A stretch of DNA of 64,000 nt from assembly GCA_029582265.1 (NCBI GenBank), contig CM055830.1, forward strand, positions 22,862,163 through 22,926,162, written 5' to 3'. This document shows, in pieces, positions 1 through 9,259 of the stretch. The position numbers and the translations under genes are program-made. The DNA is from Zoroaster sp. YZ-2022 (Eukaryota; Echinodermata; Asteroidea; Forcipulatida; Zoroasteridae). The notes beneath the pieces were generated by a model. It was not told where the DNA came from and ran no database searches. It saw nothing but the letters and a program-made list of their open reading frames with translations. Positions within the stretch are counted from its first letter, which is position 1, and every line of letters begins with the position of its first letter.

Positions 1-2049
1 CCGAAAAAGTGTAGGCTAATTCGTTAATTTTTGTTTCGTCGTTTGCGTTTTAGTTCGAAAAATACCTCGAAAACATCATTCCGGTCATAGAAAAAATGGC
101 ATCAAGTTGATTTGGATTCTTTATGGTTTGAAGAATAATCCATGAAATTTTCAAAGATTGTACCCGAAGTTGCATATGGGGGACTTTTTTCGACGATGAG
201 TCCACAGACTAAAATGTGCATCCACGTTCAAATTTTCATTTGTATACTGTACATGTTACGCTCAAGGCATGTGGAACATTATTCGTCGCCGGTGCAAAAG
301 AGAAGTAGCTTTTATAGTAGTATTTTAAGACGATTTGTCTACGCCGGTCCCAACGTACAGATGTATTATGTTTGTGCGTAAACTGCGGAGACCTGGGAAG
401 CTGTGGCGCTTGTTTACGCCGATACAGGCGAAGTTACCAAGGAGAATTATATTTTTATGTACACACAGCCACATAGTCGCTGATTTAGGCGCTAAGATTC
501 ATACAATTATTAGTCTGCTACGAGGTATGTGCATCCTAATGTTATGTGCTGGGGAAATAAAAAGGACTCAAGACCTATTAACGTGTGCATGTTACCAACG
601 GAAATTTACACAGAAAAATCTTAAAAGGGGTGAAGAAATCGTCTGAATTAAACCAAAAATCGTAGTAACTGGCACCTCCGACACTATCCAAAATCACTAG
701 CCAGCGAATAATCCTTTAACAATAGTGACTTATCCGACAGCCAGCCTTTTGTTCGACCCAGAGCCAGAGTCCAGAAGGCAACTAAGCGATACGCTTGAGT
801 TACCAGGCGCTTTCATGACTCACACCGGCTAATTTAAGACCGAGCCAACACCGGGATTTATAACACCGGGATTTATAACACGGGGATTTATAACACCGGG
901 GATTTATAACACCGGGGATTTATAACACCGGGATTTATGCATTTGGGCCTATACACGTATTACGTATTACATGTACATTGATATCAACGCTCCGTAAATT
1001 TCCGCAGTCAAGGTGTTAGCCAGGATTTAGAAATAGGGTGTTTCAGATATTAAAAAAAAAATACAACCATTAGAAAAACTGCTAACGTGACGGTAGGAAA
1101 GTGGCCCCCTTTATTGTGTTTTATGTCATATGTCCCCAGCCCTCCTTAACTGAAAATTTCATGCAGTGCAATTCACTCGTACCTACCGGTAAAGGTGGTG
1201 TGGAAAACAACAAGAAGTGTCTGGTTGCCACTCAATCAACCATGAATAATTATCAGTGCTGTGAGTCCGTGTACAGACTATCAACAAATTCAACAATTGA
1301 GCTCTCTAATTGAGTGCCCTCAATCAGTGATATTTTTTACGGTTACCTGCCCAACTTTGGGAGAAAAATCCTTAATCCACTTGAGTAATTAAAAAAAAAA
1401 GAAAAAAAAAAGGCCCGACCCCTTCATTACTATTGGCGAATTTAGTCAACAACAAAAATATCTTGTTGCTTTAAATACCATTGGTGACTTCAGTCAACCA
1501 CAGGGGTGTGATTAGGCAGTTTTGAAAAATCCATGTATATTTTGCTAGGGTTATTGGGTGAAATATATAGTTCTGAGCATTTGCTTTTATCTTTAAAATC
1601 AGGAGGATCACAACAATCCGGACAAATAACACCCCTGCAACCATGGTCACCACCACACACACAGAACTAAATTGGGAGTACCATGATCAGACCCCAACAC
1701 GTTCGTGCACGTACCGCATGAGCTGCTTGCATAACGCAGTGCCCGTGCAGTTAGCTGAGACCGATGGTGCAGACACTACGTTATACATGTAATATCCTGG
1801 ATGTAACCAGATTCTAAAACAAAATGGCGGCTTCCATGGACTCGCAGAGTCGGTGATGAAATATTCATTTTTTAGGATAACCATAACCAATAAAAAAAAA
1901 ATGGGAGTCAACATGTCATTTCACACTCTTTCAATATATTTTATTCCTGGGTGGAGTTTCCCTTTAAATCTTTGATTGTTTTTTTGTTTTTTTAAATTAC
2001 CAATAGTGTGTAGTGGTTTTATATAGTGGAGTGTCGTCTTAAGTAGTAT
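1..2049. other. No recognisable gene; presumed intron 4 of TOMM70
   Basis: TOMM70 runs on the minus strand and its exon 4 ends at 2362, so this stretch should lie in the following intron, with the later exons to the left of the window. I looked for the next conserved TOMM70 segment after the third TPR and did not find it. The open frames here are short and resemble no family I know. Apart from a 15 bp array at 846-938 and a few poly-A runs, I see no structure. Confidence 0.55.
846..938. repeat. 15-16 bp tandem array
   Basis: Six head-to-tail copies of AACACCGGGATTTAT, some with one extra G. The array is clean, so it is probably young. It lies in presumed intron sequence of TOMM70. Confidence 0.9.
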
Positions 2050-2374
2050 AAGTGCATATGAAATCTGGTACCTTGTATCGTTGTGCTAGTATGCTTGTTA
2101 TTAGTGTAAATGCATATGAAGTCTGGTACCTTGTATCATTGTGCTAGTATGCTCGTTATTAGTCTAAGTGCATATGAAGTCTGGTACCTTGTATCATTGT
2201 GCTAGTATGCTCGTTATTAGTCTAAGTGCATATGAAGTCTGGTACCTTGTATCATTGTGCTAGTATGCTCGTTATTAGTGTAAGTGCATATGAAGTCTGG
2301 TACCTTGTATCATTGTGCTAGTATGCTGGTTATTAGTATAAGTGCATATGAAGTCTGGTACCTTGTATCGTTGT
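2050..2374 (-). repeat. 58 bp minisatellite containing the exon 4 splice donor of TOMM70
   Basis: Six copies at an exact 58 bp period: TGCATATG recurs at 2053, 2111, 2169, 2227, 2285 and 2343. Read on the minus strand, each unit contains GATACAAG|GTACCAGACT, which is the last eight bases of TOMM70 exon 4 plus its 5' splice site. The last copy is the real exon-intron junction. The array therefore looks as if it grew by tandem duplication across the exon 4/intron 4 boundary, leaving five extra donor-like sites downstream. Confidence 0.9.
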
Positions 2375-2471
2375 TCTGCTTTCTCTTTGCCTAGTTCCTT
2401 CAGCATTTTATCAGCCAACATCATGCTCTGACCATGTCTAAAGTTTTCTAAAATACACACTGCAGTTGCAT
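2362..2471 (-). CDS. TOMM70: TOMM70 exon 4 (mitochondrial import receptor)
   Basis: Encodes residues ~177-213 of the reconstructed protein, including DATAVCILENFRHGQSMMLA and LGKEKAEQRYK. These match the segment after the N-terminal TPRs of animal TOMM70 (TAVCILE, LLADK and GKEKAKEKYK in vertebrates). The acceptor is TTTGTTTCAG at 2472-2481 on the minus strand and the donor is AAG|GTACCA after 2362. The exon starts in phase 1, completing the Asp codon split with exon 3, and ends on a codon boundary. TOMM70 is the outer-membrane TOM receptor that takes chaperone-bound, mostly hydrophobic precursors such as carriers. The remaining ~400 residues (further TPRs) are not seen here. A 58 bp repeat array begins at the donor. 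Confidence 0.92.
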
Positions 2472-2754
2472 CTGAAACAAAAGATATAAAAAGCATACCA
2501 ACAATATTGCTTACATTACTACAATTCATAACTGCCCAAGACAGTTTAGACAATCTGACTGGACCAAACTTAATCACATGGGGGTGTATTAACGGATGGT
2601 AAAGACATGGCTTATCTATTTAGCCGACGTGCAACGTGCATTTGAACCGATTAGAGGGAAGAAGATTGTTTTGTATCACGCTGACTCATGTTCTTTGAAA
2701 GTGTTTTGTGTGTCCCTTAAACATGAGTTTGCCCATTTCTGTTGGGCTTTATTA

Positions 2755-3010
2755 ACCTTCCTACTACTACATGGGTCAAAATCAGTCAAAATGTTGATAT
2801 ACTTCCCAAGGTATATCTGGTGCACTTAAAAATCAAACACTGTCAAACCTTACGTGTAGTAAGTACATTTACAGGTTAAAATGAGTCGACCATTTTTGAC
2901 TGGTAAAAGTATTGTCTGGTATTGTTCAGGGTGGTCAAAATGACAGTAAAAACTAGTCAAAATTTACCCTGTGTGCACATTTGGGTCAACAGTCAAAACA
3001 GGCAGTTGAC
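2755..3010 (+). repeat. GTCAAAA-rich dispersed repeat, copy 1
   Basis: About 230 bp that match 5695-5900 almost throughout, in the same orientation. It is rich in GTCAAAA and its complement TTTTGAC and contains AAATGAGTCGACCATTTTTG. It has no coding character. It is probably a short transposon remnant. Confidence 0.8.
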
Positions 3011-3185
3011 TGGTTTTGACCTCTACAGCAACTTTCCACTGAAGTGCATCAATAGTAGGAGGGTTAAACAAAAAACTACATTTTTTTTTACATTTTGAAT
3101 TTGAAATTGATACAGGCATTTATGGGAATAAAAGTTTGACGCTTGGTCTTTACCGCAGGATAAAGACAGGTGTCTTACAATTCCC

Positions 3186-3561
3186 AGACAAGACAAGACA
3201 GGTTTCTTACCATTCACAGACAAGACGGGTTCCTTACCATTCATAGACAAGACGGGTTCCTTACCATTCACAGACAAGACAGGTGTCTTACCATTCACAG
3301 ACAAGACGGGTTACTTACCATTCACAGACAAGACAGGTATCTTACCATTCATAGACAAGACAGGTGTCTTACCATTCACAGACAAGACAGGTGTCTTACC
3401 ATTCACAGACAAGACAGGTGTCTAACCATTCACAGACAAGACAGGTGTCTTACCATTCACAGACAAGACGGGTGTCTTACCATTCATAGACAATACAGGT
3501 TTCTTACCATTCACAGATAAGACAGGTTCCTTACCATTCATAGACAATACAGGTTTCTTAC
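3186..3561 (-). repeat. 27 bp minisatellite of splice-donor-bearing units after TOMM70 exon 3
   Basis: About 14 units of 27 bp, directly abutting the exon 3 donor. On the minus strand each unit begins GTAAG(A/G) and ends AATG, so nearly every unit boundary reads ATG|GTAAG, a good 5' splice-site match. The real donor is AAG|GTAAGA. Because 27 is divisible by three, the first five units stay open in the exon 3 frame, adding nine residues each (such as KKPVLSMNG or KTPVLSVNG). An in-frame TAG then follows near 3421, where one unit carries GTTAG instead of GTAAG. Confidence 0.92.
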
Positions 3562-3688
3562 CTTCTAAGCACTGCATCTTTTGGTCCATGTTCTCATACG
3601 CCTTGGATCGTCGGAACAACGCTTTGACATAACGAGAATTAAGTTCCAAAGCTTTGCTGCAGTCAGACACTACTTGACCATAGTTTTT
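3562..3688 (-). CDS. TOMM70: TOMM70 exon 3 (TPR region)
   Basis: Encodes residues 135-176 and the first base of codon 177. It carries SDCSKALELNSRYVKALFRR and SKAYENMDQKMQCLEG, matching the second TPR of animal TOMM70 (DCTKAVELNPKYVKALFRRA, then a KKECLED-like stretch). The acceptor is CCTCATGTAG (AG at 3689-3690) and the donor is GAAG|GTAAGAAAC at 3562/3561. It joins in frame to exon 2 (phase 0) and exon 4 (phase 1). TPR helices here help bind the C-terminal EEVD tails of Hsp70/Hsp90 and receive precursors; that role is family knowledge. The tandem donor array just after it could lengthen this exon without breaking the frame. Confidence 0.94.
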
Positions 3689-3764
3689 CTACATGAGGGA
3701 CAAGAAACCAATTATGTACAAATCAGGAAATGTCAGTGAGAAGCTTTCTCTAATGCTAATTTTG

Positions 3765-3948
3765 AATAGCAAATTTTGAATTTTGATGAACAATATTTGA
3801 ATTTTAATTAGCAATATTTGAATTTTGATTAGCAATATTTGAATTTTGATTAGCAATATTTGAATTTTAATTAACAATATTTGAATTTTAATTAGCAATA
3901 TTTTAATTTTATTTAGCAATATTTTAATTTTGTGCAGCATTTTGCTTA
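3765..3948. repeat. 21 bp AT-rich minisatellite in TOMM70 intron 2
   Basis: About eight imperfect copies of AATATTTGAATTTTGATTAGC. Later copies drift to TTTTAATTTTATTTAGC. The short isoleucine/lysine-rich open frame across it is a by-product of the repeat. Confidence 0.88.
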
Positions 3949-4389
3949 ACAATATAAGCAAAATCATTCACCGATATCAGAAAAATACCTCCAAAATTTA
4001 AGTTTTACAAGCAACCAACAATTATGATTACAATCAACACAAGGGGACAGGATGTTTTCTGGCTATGAAAATTTGGTCAAATATTTCATTTTTTAACTAG
4101 ACTACAAATTAGTTTTGCTTTCTTTCATGGAAATTTTGATTTTAAGATTAAAAACAAAATTGCATGGAATCACCGGTGAAAGTTAAAAATACGAGTAATG
4201 GACATTATGTGCCCATATATAAATTTAGATTGATGAAATTCTTGCGTCGGGTGATAATTAATTGATTTGATTTTGCCCTACACTGATGTAATTTATACTT
4301 CAATGCAAACATGGTAGGCGGAAAATGAGACCATGCACAGGACGGACGTCACTGTTATGAATAAACATTTTGGGTCATGTAATTTATAC

Positions 4390-4605
4390 TTCGATGCACT
4401 GTATACACGTACTCAGTGCTTTCCGAGTGTTTGTGAAAAAAATGCACTAGGCGACTCGGGTGGGATTTGAACACATGACTGGCTGGCTAGAATCCTACAT
4501 AGCAGCAGGAACCAATATATGTACAGGCGACTCGGGTGGGATTTGAACACATGACTGGCCGGCTAGAATCCTACATAGCAGCAGGAACCACGATATGTAC
4601 AGATT
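4390..4605 (-). repeat. tRNA-derived SINE fragment with an internal duplication
   Basis: Minus-strand SINE tail (CAGTGCTTTCCGAGTGT reads reversed as ACACTCGGAAAGCACTG), followed by the tRNA-like part. The plus-strand text GGCGACTCGGGTGGGATTTG is the reverse of a B-box region of the GGTTCAAATCC type. The ~77 bp tRNA-like segment occurs twice in a row (4449-4525 and 4527-4602), nearly identical. It sits in intron 2 of TOMM70 and belongs to the same family as the copies at 16.7, 28.2, 43.1 and 46.5 kb. Confidence 0.75.
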
Positions 4606-4692
4606 GATGACATTTTTGAGTCAGGTGATAAACCATTGATTAGATTTTGCCCTTACTTATTAAGGAATGTCCAAGAGTTCAATATCTCTTAC

Positions 4693-4866
4693 CAACTGCT
4701 CATGAGCTGCGGCTCTGTTCTGATAGAACGTTGAGAGATCTTTGGTCTTATCTTGAGGGACGAGTTGGATAGCTTCATTATAGCAGGCAATAGCTTGCTC
4801 ATATCGTCCAGCTTTGAAGTATTTATTTCCCTTATTCTTGCTACTTTGGGCTTTCTCTTCAGCAGT
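4693..4866 (-). CDS. TOMM70: TOMM70 exon 2 (first TPR)
   Basis: 174 bp, 58 codons, both ends in phase 0, residues 77-134. It starts TAEEKAQSSKNKGNKYFKAG and continues through RYEQAIACYNEAIQL to DLSTFYQNRAAAHEQL. This is the hallmark first TPR of TOMM70 (KNKGNKYFKAGKYEQAI and LSTFYQNRAAAFEQL in vertebrates). The acceptor is TTTTTTTCTTGCAG (AG at 4867-4868) and the donor is TTG|GTAAGAGAT at 4693/4692. Unlike exons 3 and 4, no repeat array follows this donor. The TPR clamp binds Hsp70/Hsp90 that deliver precursors to mitochondria (family knowledge). Confidence 0.95.
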
Positions 4867-5694
4867 CTGCAAGAAAAAAAAAACAGACCACATTATGTTC
4901 TGCCACATGGGTTCACGGGTGCTCGACCATTGAGTTCAATACCTGGTTCCTTTTTATCAATTCGGGTACACGAAAATCACTTTTTAAAATCTAATTTAAC
5001 ATTTCAGAAACCAGTATACCAATATTCCATGTTTAATATAAGGTTTCAGTTACTTGATTTTATTTCATAAAATTCATGAAATATTTTTGTTTTTGGTATT
5101 ATTTTTTTATATAATAGTAATGAACAAATGGAAATGAATGCCACTGTCTTGTGCCCGATTTCTTACGGGTACCAAAGAACCAGACAGCGTCCAGGTACAC
5201 TGTTCCAAAATTACCCATGGATGCACAGCACTAGGTTGAGAGTCCAACATTCATATCATCAGAATAAGAGCATTTTAAGAGGTGAAATGGACGTAATTTT
5301 GATGTGCAGTTGATGTTCATCCCTGTGCAAATCTTGTGTGTTCAATTAAGCCTACAGTGATGATCTGTGTTGTAATACTTGTTTGTTGCACAGCTAGTAA
5401 TAAGTGACACAAAGACATGAACATGTGTATTCCAAGATGGCGGTCATTGTTGGATCTTCGTCAATAGAGGGCGGCATACAATATTTGTGTTGTTACATCA
5501 ATGCATGCATCTTTACATATCATTACATGCATGTCAAAATGTTAAAGATGGCATCATCGATGATGTAATGGTTAACTGGCACAAATGACACTGTTTGAAC
5601 TACGTGCATCTTAAAGTCGCTTCTGCATTAGGGTGGGGCAATATTTGAATTTTCGAATGAAAAAGAAATAATTTCTTTCAAGTATGTTTTTTTT

Positions 5695-5900
5695 AACCCT
5701 TCTATGACTGCAAGGGTCAAAATCAGTCAAAATGTTGATATACTTGCCAAGGTATATCTAGTGCACTTAAAAGTCGAACACTGTCAAACCTGATGTGTAG
5801 TAACAGGTTAAAATGAGTCGACCATTTTTGACCAGTAAAAGCATTGTCTGGTATTGTTCAGGGTGGTCAAAATGACAGTAAAAACCAGTCAAAAATAAAC
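5695..5900 (+). repeat. GTCAAAA-rich dispersed repeat, copy 2
   Basis: Second copy of the repeat at 2755-3010, same orientation, about 90% alike by eye. It is slightly shorter because a few bases are lost around GTAGTAACAGG. Confidence 0.8.
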
Positions 5901-7372
5901 GACCAAAGAAGATTTTGCTGTGAACATGGGCAGCATTGAAATAAATGTGAATGAAATTTAAATTTAATTGAAATTAATGTACTCGGGGTCCCATAAGGTT
6001 TATCGCAAATAGTGGCTGCAAGGAATTGTGGGATGTCTTTGGACCCAACAGCGCCACCATGTGCCACGGAATGAACCCAATACCGCCACTTTTTAAGAGT
6101 TTTTTGCAACCACTAACCAGTTAAAAAAATGATTCTATCAATTTTTGGGGTACAGAAAACAAAAACTATCTTTTAAATCCACTTTTATGATGGTTTTCGG
6201 ACTTTATTTCCCTTCTAAAAAAATCCTCCCCTTCAGAAAATAAAAGGATCTTATTATACGGTAGTTGCCACTTTGCATTGTAACTAACAGGATCCTTTTA
6301 ATTTTGGCTGTGGATATTTTGCCGGCACCGGCTAACTTTTAGTAAACGCTATTTAGCTGGAACGGCACTGAACATGCGCAGTACACAATGTAACTGTTTT
6401 TTGGGACTTAAAAATTTTACCGTGACAAATGTTAGTCTGGTTCCGCACCAACATTGTCATTGTGACTTCGTATTCACGAGATGGGATTCAGACCATTTAC
6501 AATCTCGGACTTTATTTCCCTTTAAAAAAAAATCCTCGGGAGCCACAAATCAGAAAAAGAAAAGGTAGTACTGTCCATTTAAATGTAGGAGTCAATTTTT
6601 AATAATAAAAGAAGAATATTCTTATTTTTTGGGACGAAAAAAACCCTGAAAACATGATGAGGCTTGAACACGGACAGTGTTGGTTGTAAGCACCGTCGAT
6701 ATCAAAATTTTCAATAATCAATATATATCGGAAATCCAATATCGAGTATATTCGATATATCGATTATCCCATGTAAATGTTAAAGACCATAAATAAATAA
6801 AAAAATGGAAATGGAAACTGCATCCAATATGACAAACTATGCCTTCACAAATTTCCCGAAAGCGGCAGCATCTTTGAGCTACTAGTTTCCTGCAGGCTGT
6901 GAGAAAATAGTCACAAGCTCTCTCTCCCATACAAGATTTCTGGCTACGCAACCGGCAGTCCCGGACATCACAGGGAAGCCTCCCTAGCAACAGTATTTCT
7001 AGGCAACCAAGTTGGAATGTGACATGCACCTGTGGCTCAATCACTCCAGTTGCGGTGGAAGGAACATCATATTCATGAAAGCATAAATGGTCCGTGATGA
7101 AAGCAACCAATGGCGTATTTATTTGCCGGGAAGCGGCTCATTTCATTGGTTGAGATATCATCGCTATTCTTCGGCAAAGAACACTCAATTTTAATACCGG
7201 CGGCATGTCCTCAAAGTCCAGTGGCCTTTAGCTGAACCCGAAATAGATACGTTGTAACAAACAAGAGATGCATTGTATCAATTTGAACAATGCGGCTATC
7301 AATCATTCTCTGGAAAGGCTTTTCCGGAGCTGAGATTTTATTTGGGCATTTTTTTTTCAAAGACCAGGGAAA

Positions 7373-7440
7373 ATTTTTACACGAAAAATGAGGGAAACTG
7401 AAATGACACGAAAAATGAGGGAAACTGAAATGACATGAAA
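7373..7440. repeat. Short direct duplication
   Basis: Two adjacent copies of a 29 bp unit beginning ACACGAAAAATGAGGGAAAC. Confidence 0.8.
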
Positions 7441-7819
7441 TTTCACCCCCGTTTTGTGTACATGCACATGGATATCCGATTCAGGCATCCTTTCATCGGC
7501 GGATTTAGTGGGGGAGGTCACGCCTTTCTCCAAGCGTATTTTTAATTGCTCATGTTTTTATTTTAATCAATTACAGTGCCGGGCGTTACCGGCGAGAACA
7601 TGTGGGAAAATATCAGACAACAGAACTTTTTCAAACCACAAAAAATAAACAAATCAATTCTCACGCCTTTCTCCAGAAAAAAATTGCTCATCATCTTTAT
7701 TATTTTCATCAATTACAGTGCTGGGCGTTACCGGCGAGATAATGTAGGAAAATATATAAGGGACAACGGAACTTTCTCAAAGCCAAAAAAGGGCAGCTTC
7801 TTTTGAGGTTCTGCATTAT

Positions 7820-7999
7820 ATGGGAGACCGCGAATTCCAGCGAAAGCAGGTCTATCGCGCGCTGAACGTGGCGCAATACAATCTTTGGTTGACATCGATG
7901 TTTGGGAATCCAAAAAACATAACTGGGAATCGTCCAATCGCCGTCAAAATTGGTCAAGAGGTAGAAAACAAGTATAGAAAAATTATTTTTGTGGTTTGA
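7820..7999 (+). pseudogene. 59-codon coding-like frame inside the decayed intronic element
   Basis: ATG at 7820 and TGA at 7997-7999. The product begins MGDREFQRKQVYRALNVAQY and includes NLWLTSMFGNPKNITGNRPI. Its composition looks protein-like, unlike most frames nearby. A second coding-like stretch follows downstream on the same strand, roughly 8147-8300 in another frame, containing SYWVRQKERPQRN and FATAIQPEIEAAAKKI. I do not recognise either. They most likely derive from the transposon bounded by the inverted repeats at 6083 and 8430, now broken by stops and frame changes. Confidence 0.35.
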
Positions 8000-8590
8000 T
8001 AAGGTGTTTTACTCAACTTTTGGTAAATCGTCGATGGTTTTGATGAGCAAGAGCGAACCCAAATTTTGAGAATTTTTTTGGGAAACTTCTAGATGCCGCA
8101 TTCAGAAAATTCGAGAACGAGGTTGAAGTAGAAATGTGATCCACGTCTTCGAAAAAAAAGCTACTGGGTACGTCAAAAAGAACGGCCTCAGCGAAACGTA
8201 ACAAAGCGCTATCTCCACGGTGTCTTCGCCACGGCGATTCAACCCGAGATTGAGGCCGCGGCCAAAAAGATTTGCGGCAATGCGTGGGATACGCACATAC
8301 CTATAAATAAAATAATAGCGTTTACTAAAAGTTAGTCGGTGCCGGCAAAATATCCACTGTCTTTAATTTTATTTTCTGAAGGGGTTTAGGCCTAATTCAT
8401 TGGTTAGTGGTTGCAAAAAAAGTGGCAGTCACATGTGATATTTTTCTTTCCAGGGACGAATTTGTACCACTACCAGCAGGGGGAAAATTTGTCCGGAAAA
8501 AATTGTAAGGGGTGACTTGATAGGCACTCATGATTGTTAATGTTAGTTTAAACTTGGAGGAAGGTGTTAAATGTGATCTATATTTATAAT

Positions 8591-8612
8591 TATATAGGCC
8601 TAGGCCTATATA
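8591..8612. other. Perfect 22 bp palindrome next to the TOMM70 exon 1 donor
   Basis: TATATAGGCCT followed by its exact reverse complement AGGCCTATATA, starting 18 bp inside intron 1 from the donor at 8630. In the pre-mRNA it could form a short hairpin close to the U1 binding site. Confidence 0.85.
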
Positions 8613-8630
8613 AAATTGGCGTAGCATTAC

Positions 8631-8858
8631 CCTGTCGTCAGTTGCTCCATCGTCTTCACCCGCTGCATTGTTACTTTTTACTTTTGCCCCTACACTGCCT
8701 ACTATCTCCTCGCTAAATCTGTCAGATTTTCTCCTGTGATAGAAGTAAGCTCCAACAGCTGCACCAATTGCCAGTGGAGCCCCGATAGCCAACGCAAGTT
8801 GCCATGATTTAGGCCAAGAACTACCGATCTCGGCGGTCGGCTTGCCACTGTCGGCCAT
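8631..8858 (-). CDS. TOMM70: TOMM70 exon 1 (N-terminus with membrane anchor)
   Basis: ATG at 8858-8856 in a strong context (CAAGATGGCC). An upstream in-frame ATG at 8873 would add only five residues and has a weaker context, so I prefer 8858. 76 codons: a short polar start (MADSGKPTAEIGSSWPKSW), a hydrophobic segment at residues 20-39 (LALAIGAPLAIGAAVGAYFY), a basic HRRK stop, then an acidic linker ending GEDDGATDDR. This matches the family layout: an N-terminal signal anchor in the mitochondrial outer membrane, a charged linker, then cytosolic TPRs. The vertebrate counterpart carries a similar WQLALAVGAPL stretch. The donor is AGG|GTAATG in phase 0, joining exon 2 in frame. Confidence 0.93.
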
Positions 8859-8928
8859 CTTGAAACCTTGCACGTTAAGTCAACCTCGTCCGTAGCATGT
8901 ACGTGTGTGTACGTGTGTTGTCGAGCAA

Positions 8929-9250
8929 AATGTTTGTGTTTTGGTAACATGATTGTATGGATATAATAAGGTTGTAACGCACATCAATGAGGACGAGGTT
9001 GAGAAGCTGATTATTAATTTCACGTGGTTTGATATTATTCAATATGCATGAAGATTATTTTCAAGTCCTAAAACTAAAACACCATCGATTGGAATCGATT
9101 CTCACTCCTTCATGACACGCAAACCTGAACCAAACTGAATGATGCAATGTTCGAATCCAGGAGGCGTATTTTTTTGCAGGACGAATTATGAACGTGGCCA
9201 ATTTCTATGAAATTCCCAATTTTATAAACTTGTTTTTTCAAAAATTGCTC
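8929..9250. repeat. Dispersed repeat reaching to within ~80 bp of the TOMM70 start, copy 1
   Basis: From about TTTTGGTAACATGATTGTAT onward this sequence recurs at 15895-16310 and 29952-30260. It includes CATCGATTGGAATCGATTCT (palindrome-rich) and AATCCAGGAGGCGTATTTTT. The TOMM70 promoter and 5'UTR must therefore overlap or abut repeat-family sequence. The related copies have no TOMM70 exon beside them. Confidence 0.8.
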
Positions 9251-9259
9251 ACCGTGGGT

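Larger units (their letters stand above)
2472..3561 (-). other. TOMM70: TOMM70 intron 3
   Basis: GT-AG intron from donor GTAAGAAACC (3561 downward) to acceptor TTTCAG (2472-2477). The first ~375 bp are a 27 bp minisatellite. The middle (about 2755-3010) holds a GTCAAAA-rich repeat that has a second copy in intron 1. No gene-like signal is seen inside. Confidence 0.85.
6083..8430. mobile_element. Degenerate element bounded by inverted repeats, unclassified
   Basis: Three blocks on the left recur in inverted order and orientation on the right: GCCACTTTTT...GCAACCACTAACCA (6087-6116 versus 8396-8426), CCCCTTCAGAAAATAAAA (6229-6246 versus 8366-8383), and a ~40 bp block containing GGATATTTTGCCGGCACCG (6309-6352 versus 8318-8359). 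The left side carries two extra insertions. Between them are two related segments with ACAGTG(C/T)(C/T)GGGCGTTACCGG (about 7574 and 7717) and coding-like stretches. This suggests a decayed DNA transposon in TOMM70 intron 1, but I could not define target-site duplications or a transposase signature. Confidence 0.5.
4867..8630 (-). other. TOMM70: TOMM70 intron 1 (~3.8 kb)
   Basis: GT-AG intron between exon 1 (donor CAGG|GTAATG) and exon 2. It contains a GTCAAAA-rich repeat (5695-5900), a degenerate element bounded by inverted repeats (6083-8430) with a small open frame, and a perfect palindrome at 8591-8612. Between 4900 and 5690 I see nothing I can name. The 130-codon minus-strand open stretch at 6718-7110 resembles no known protein. 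Confidence 0.85.

Noticed and set aside
3170..3520. 116-codon plus-strand frame of LTIHRQDR-type repeats
   Set aside because: It is the translation of the 27 bp minisatellite in TOMM70 intron 3, on the strand opposite the gene.
3186..3561. CRISPR-like regular array
   Set aside because: Units abut without unique spacers and the genome is eukaryotic; it is a minisatellite. The same applies to the arrays at 17836, 31331, 60116 and 61983.
6718..7110. 130-codon minus-strand frame in TOMM70 intron 1
   Set aside because: No recognisable domain and no splice partners. It ends in simple AT-rich text (repeated TATCGA), so chance is more likely.
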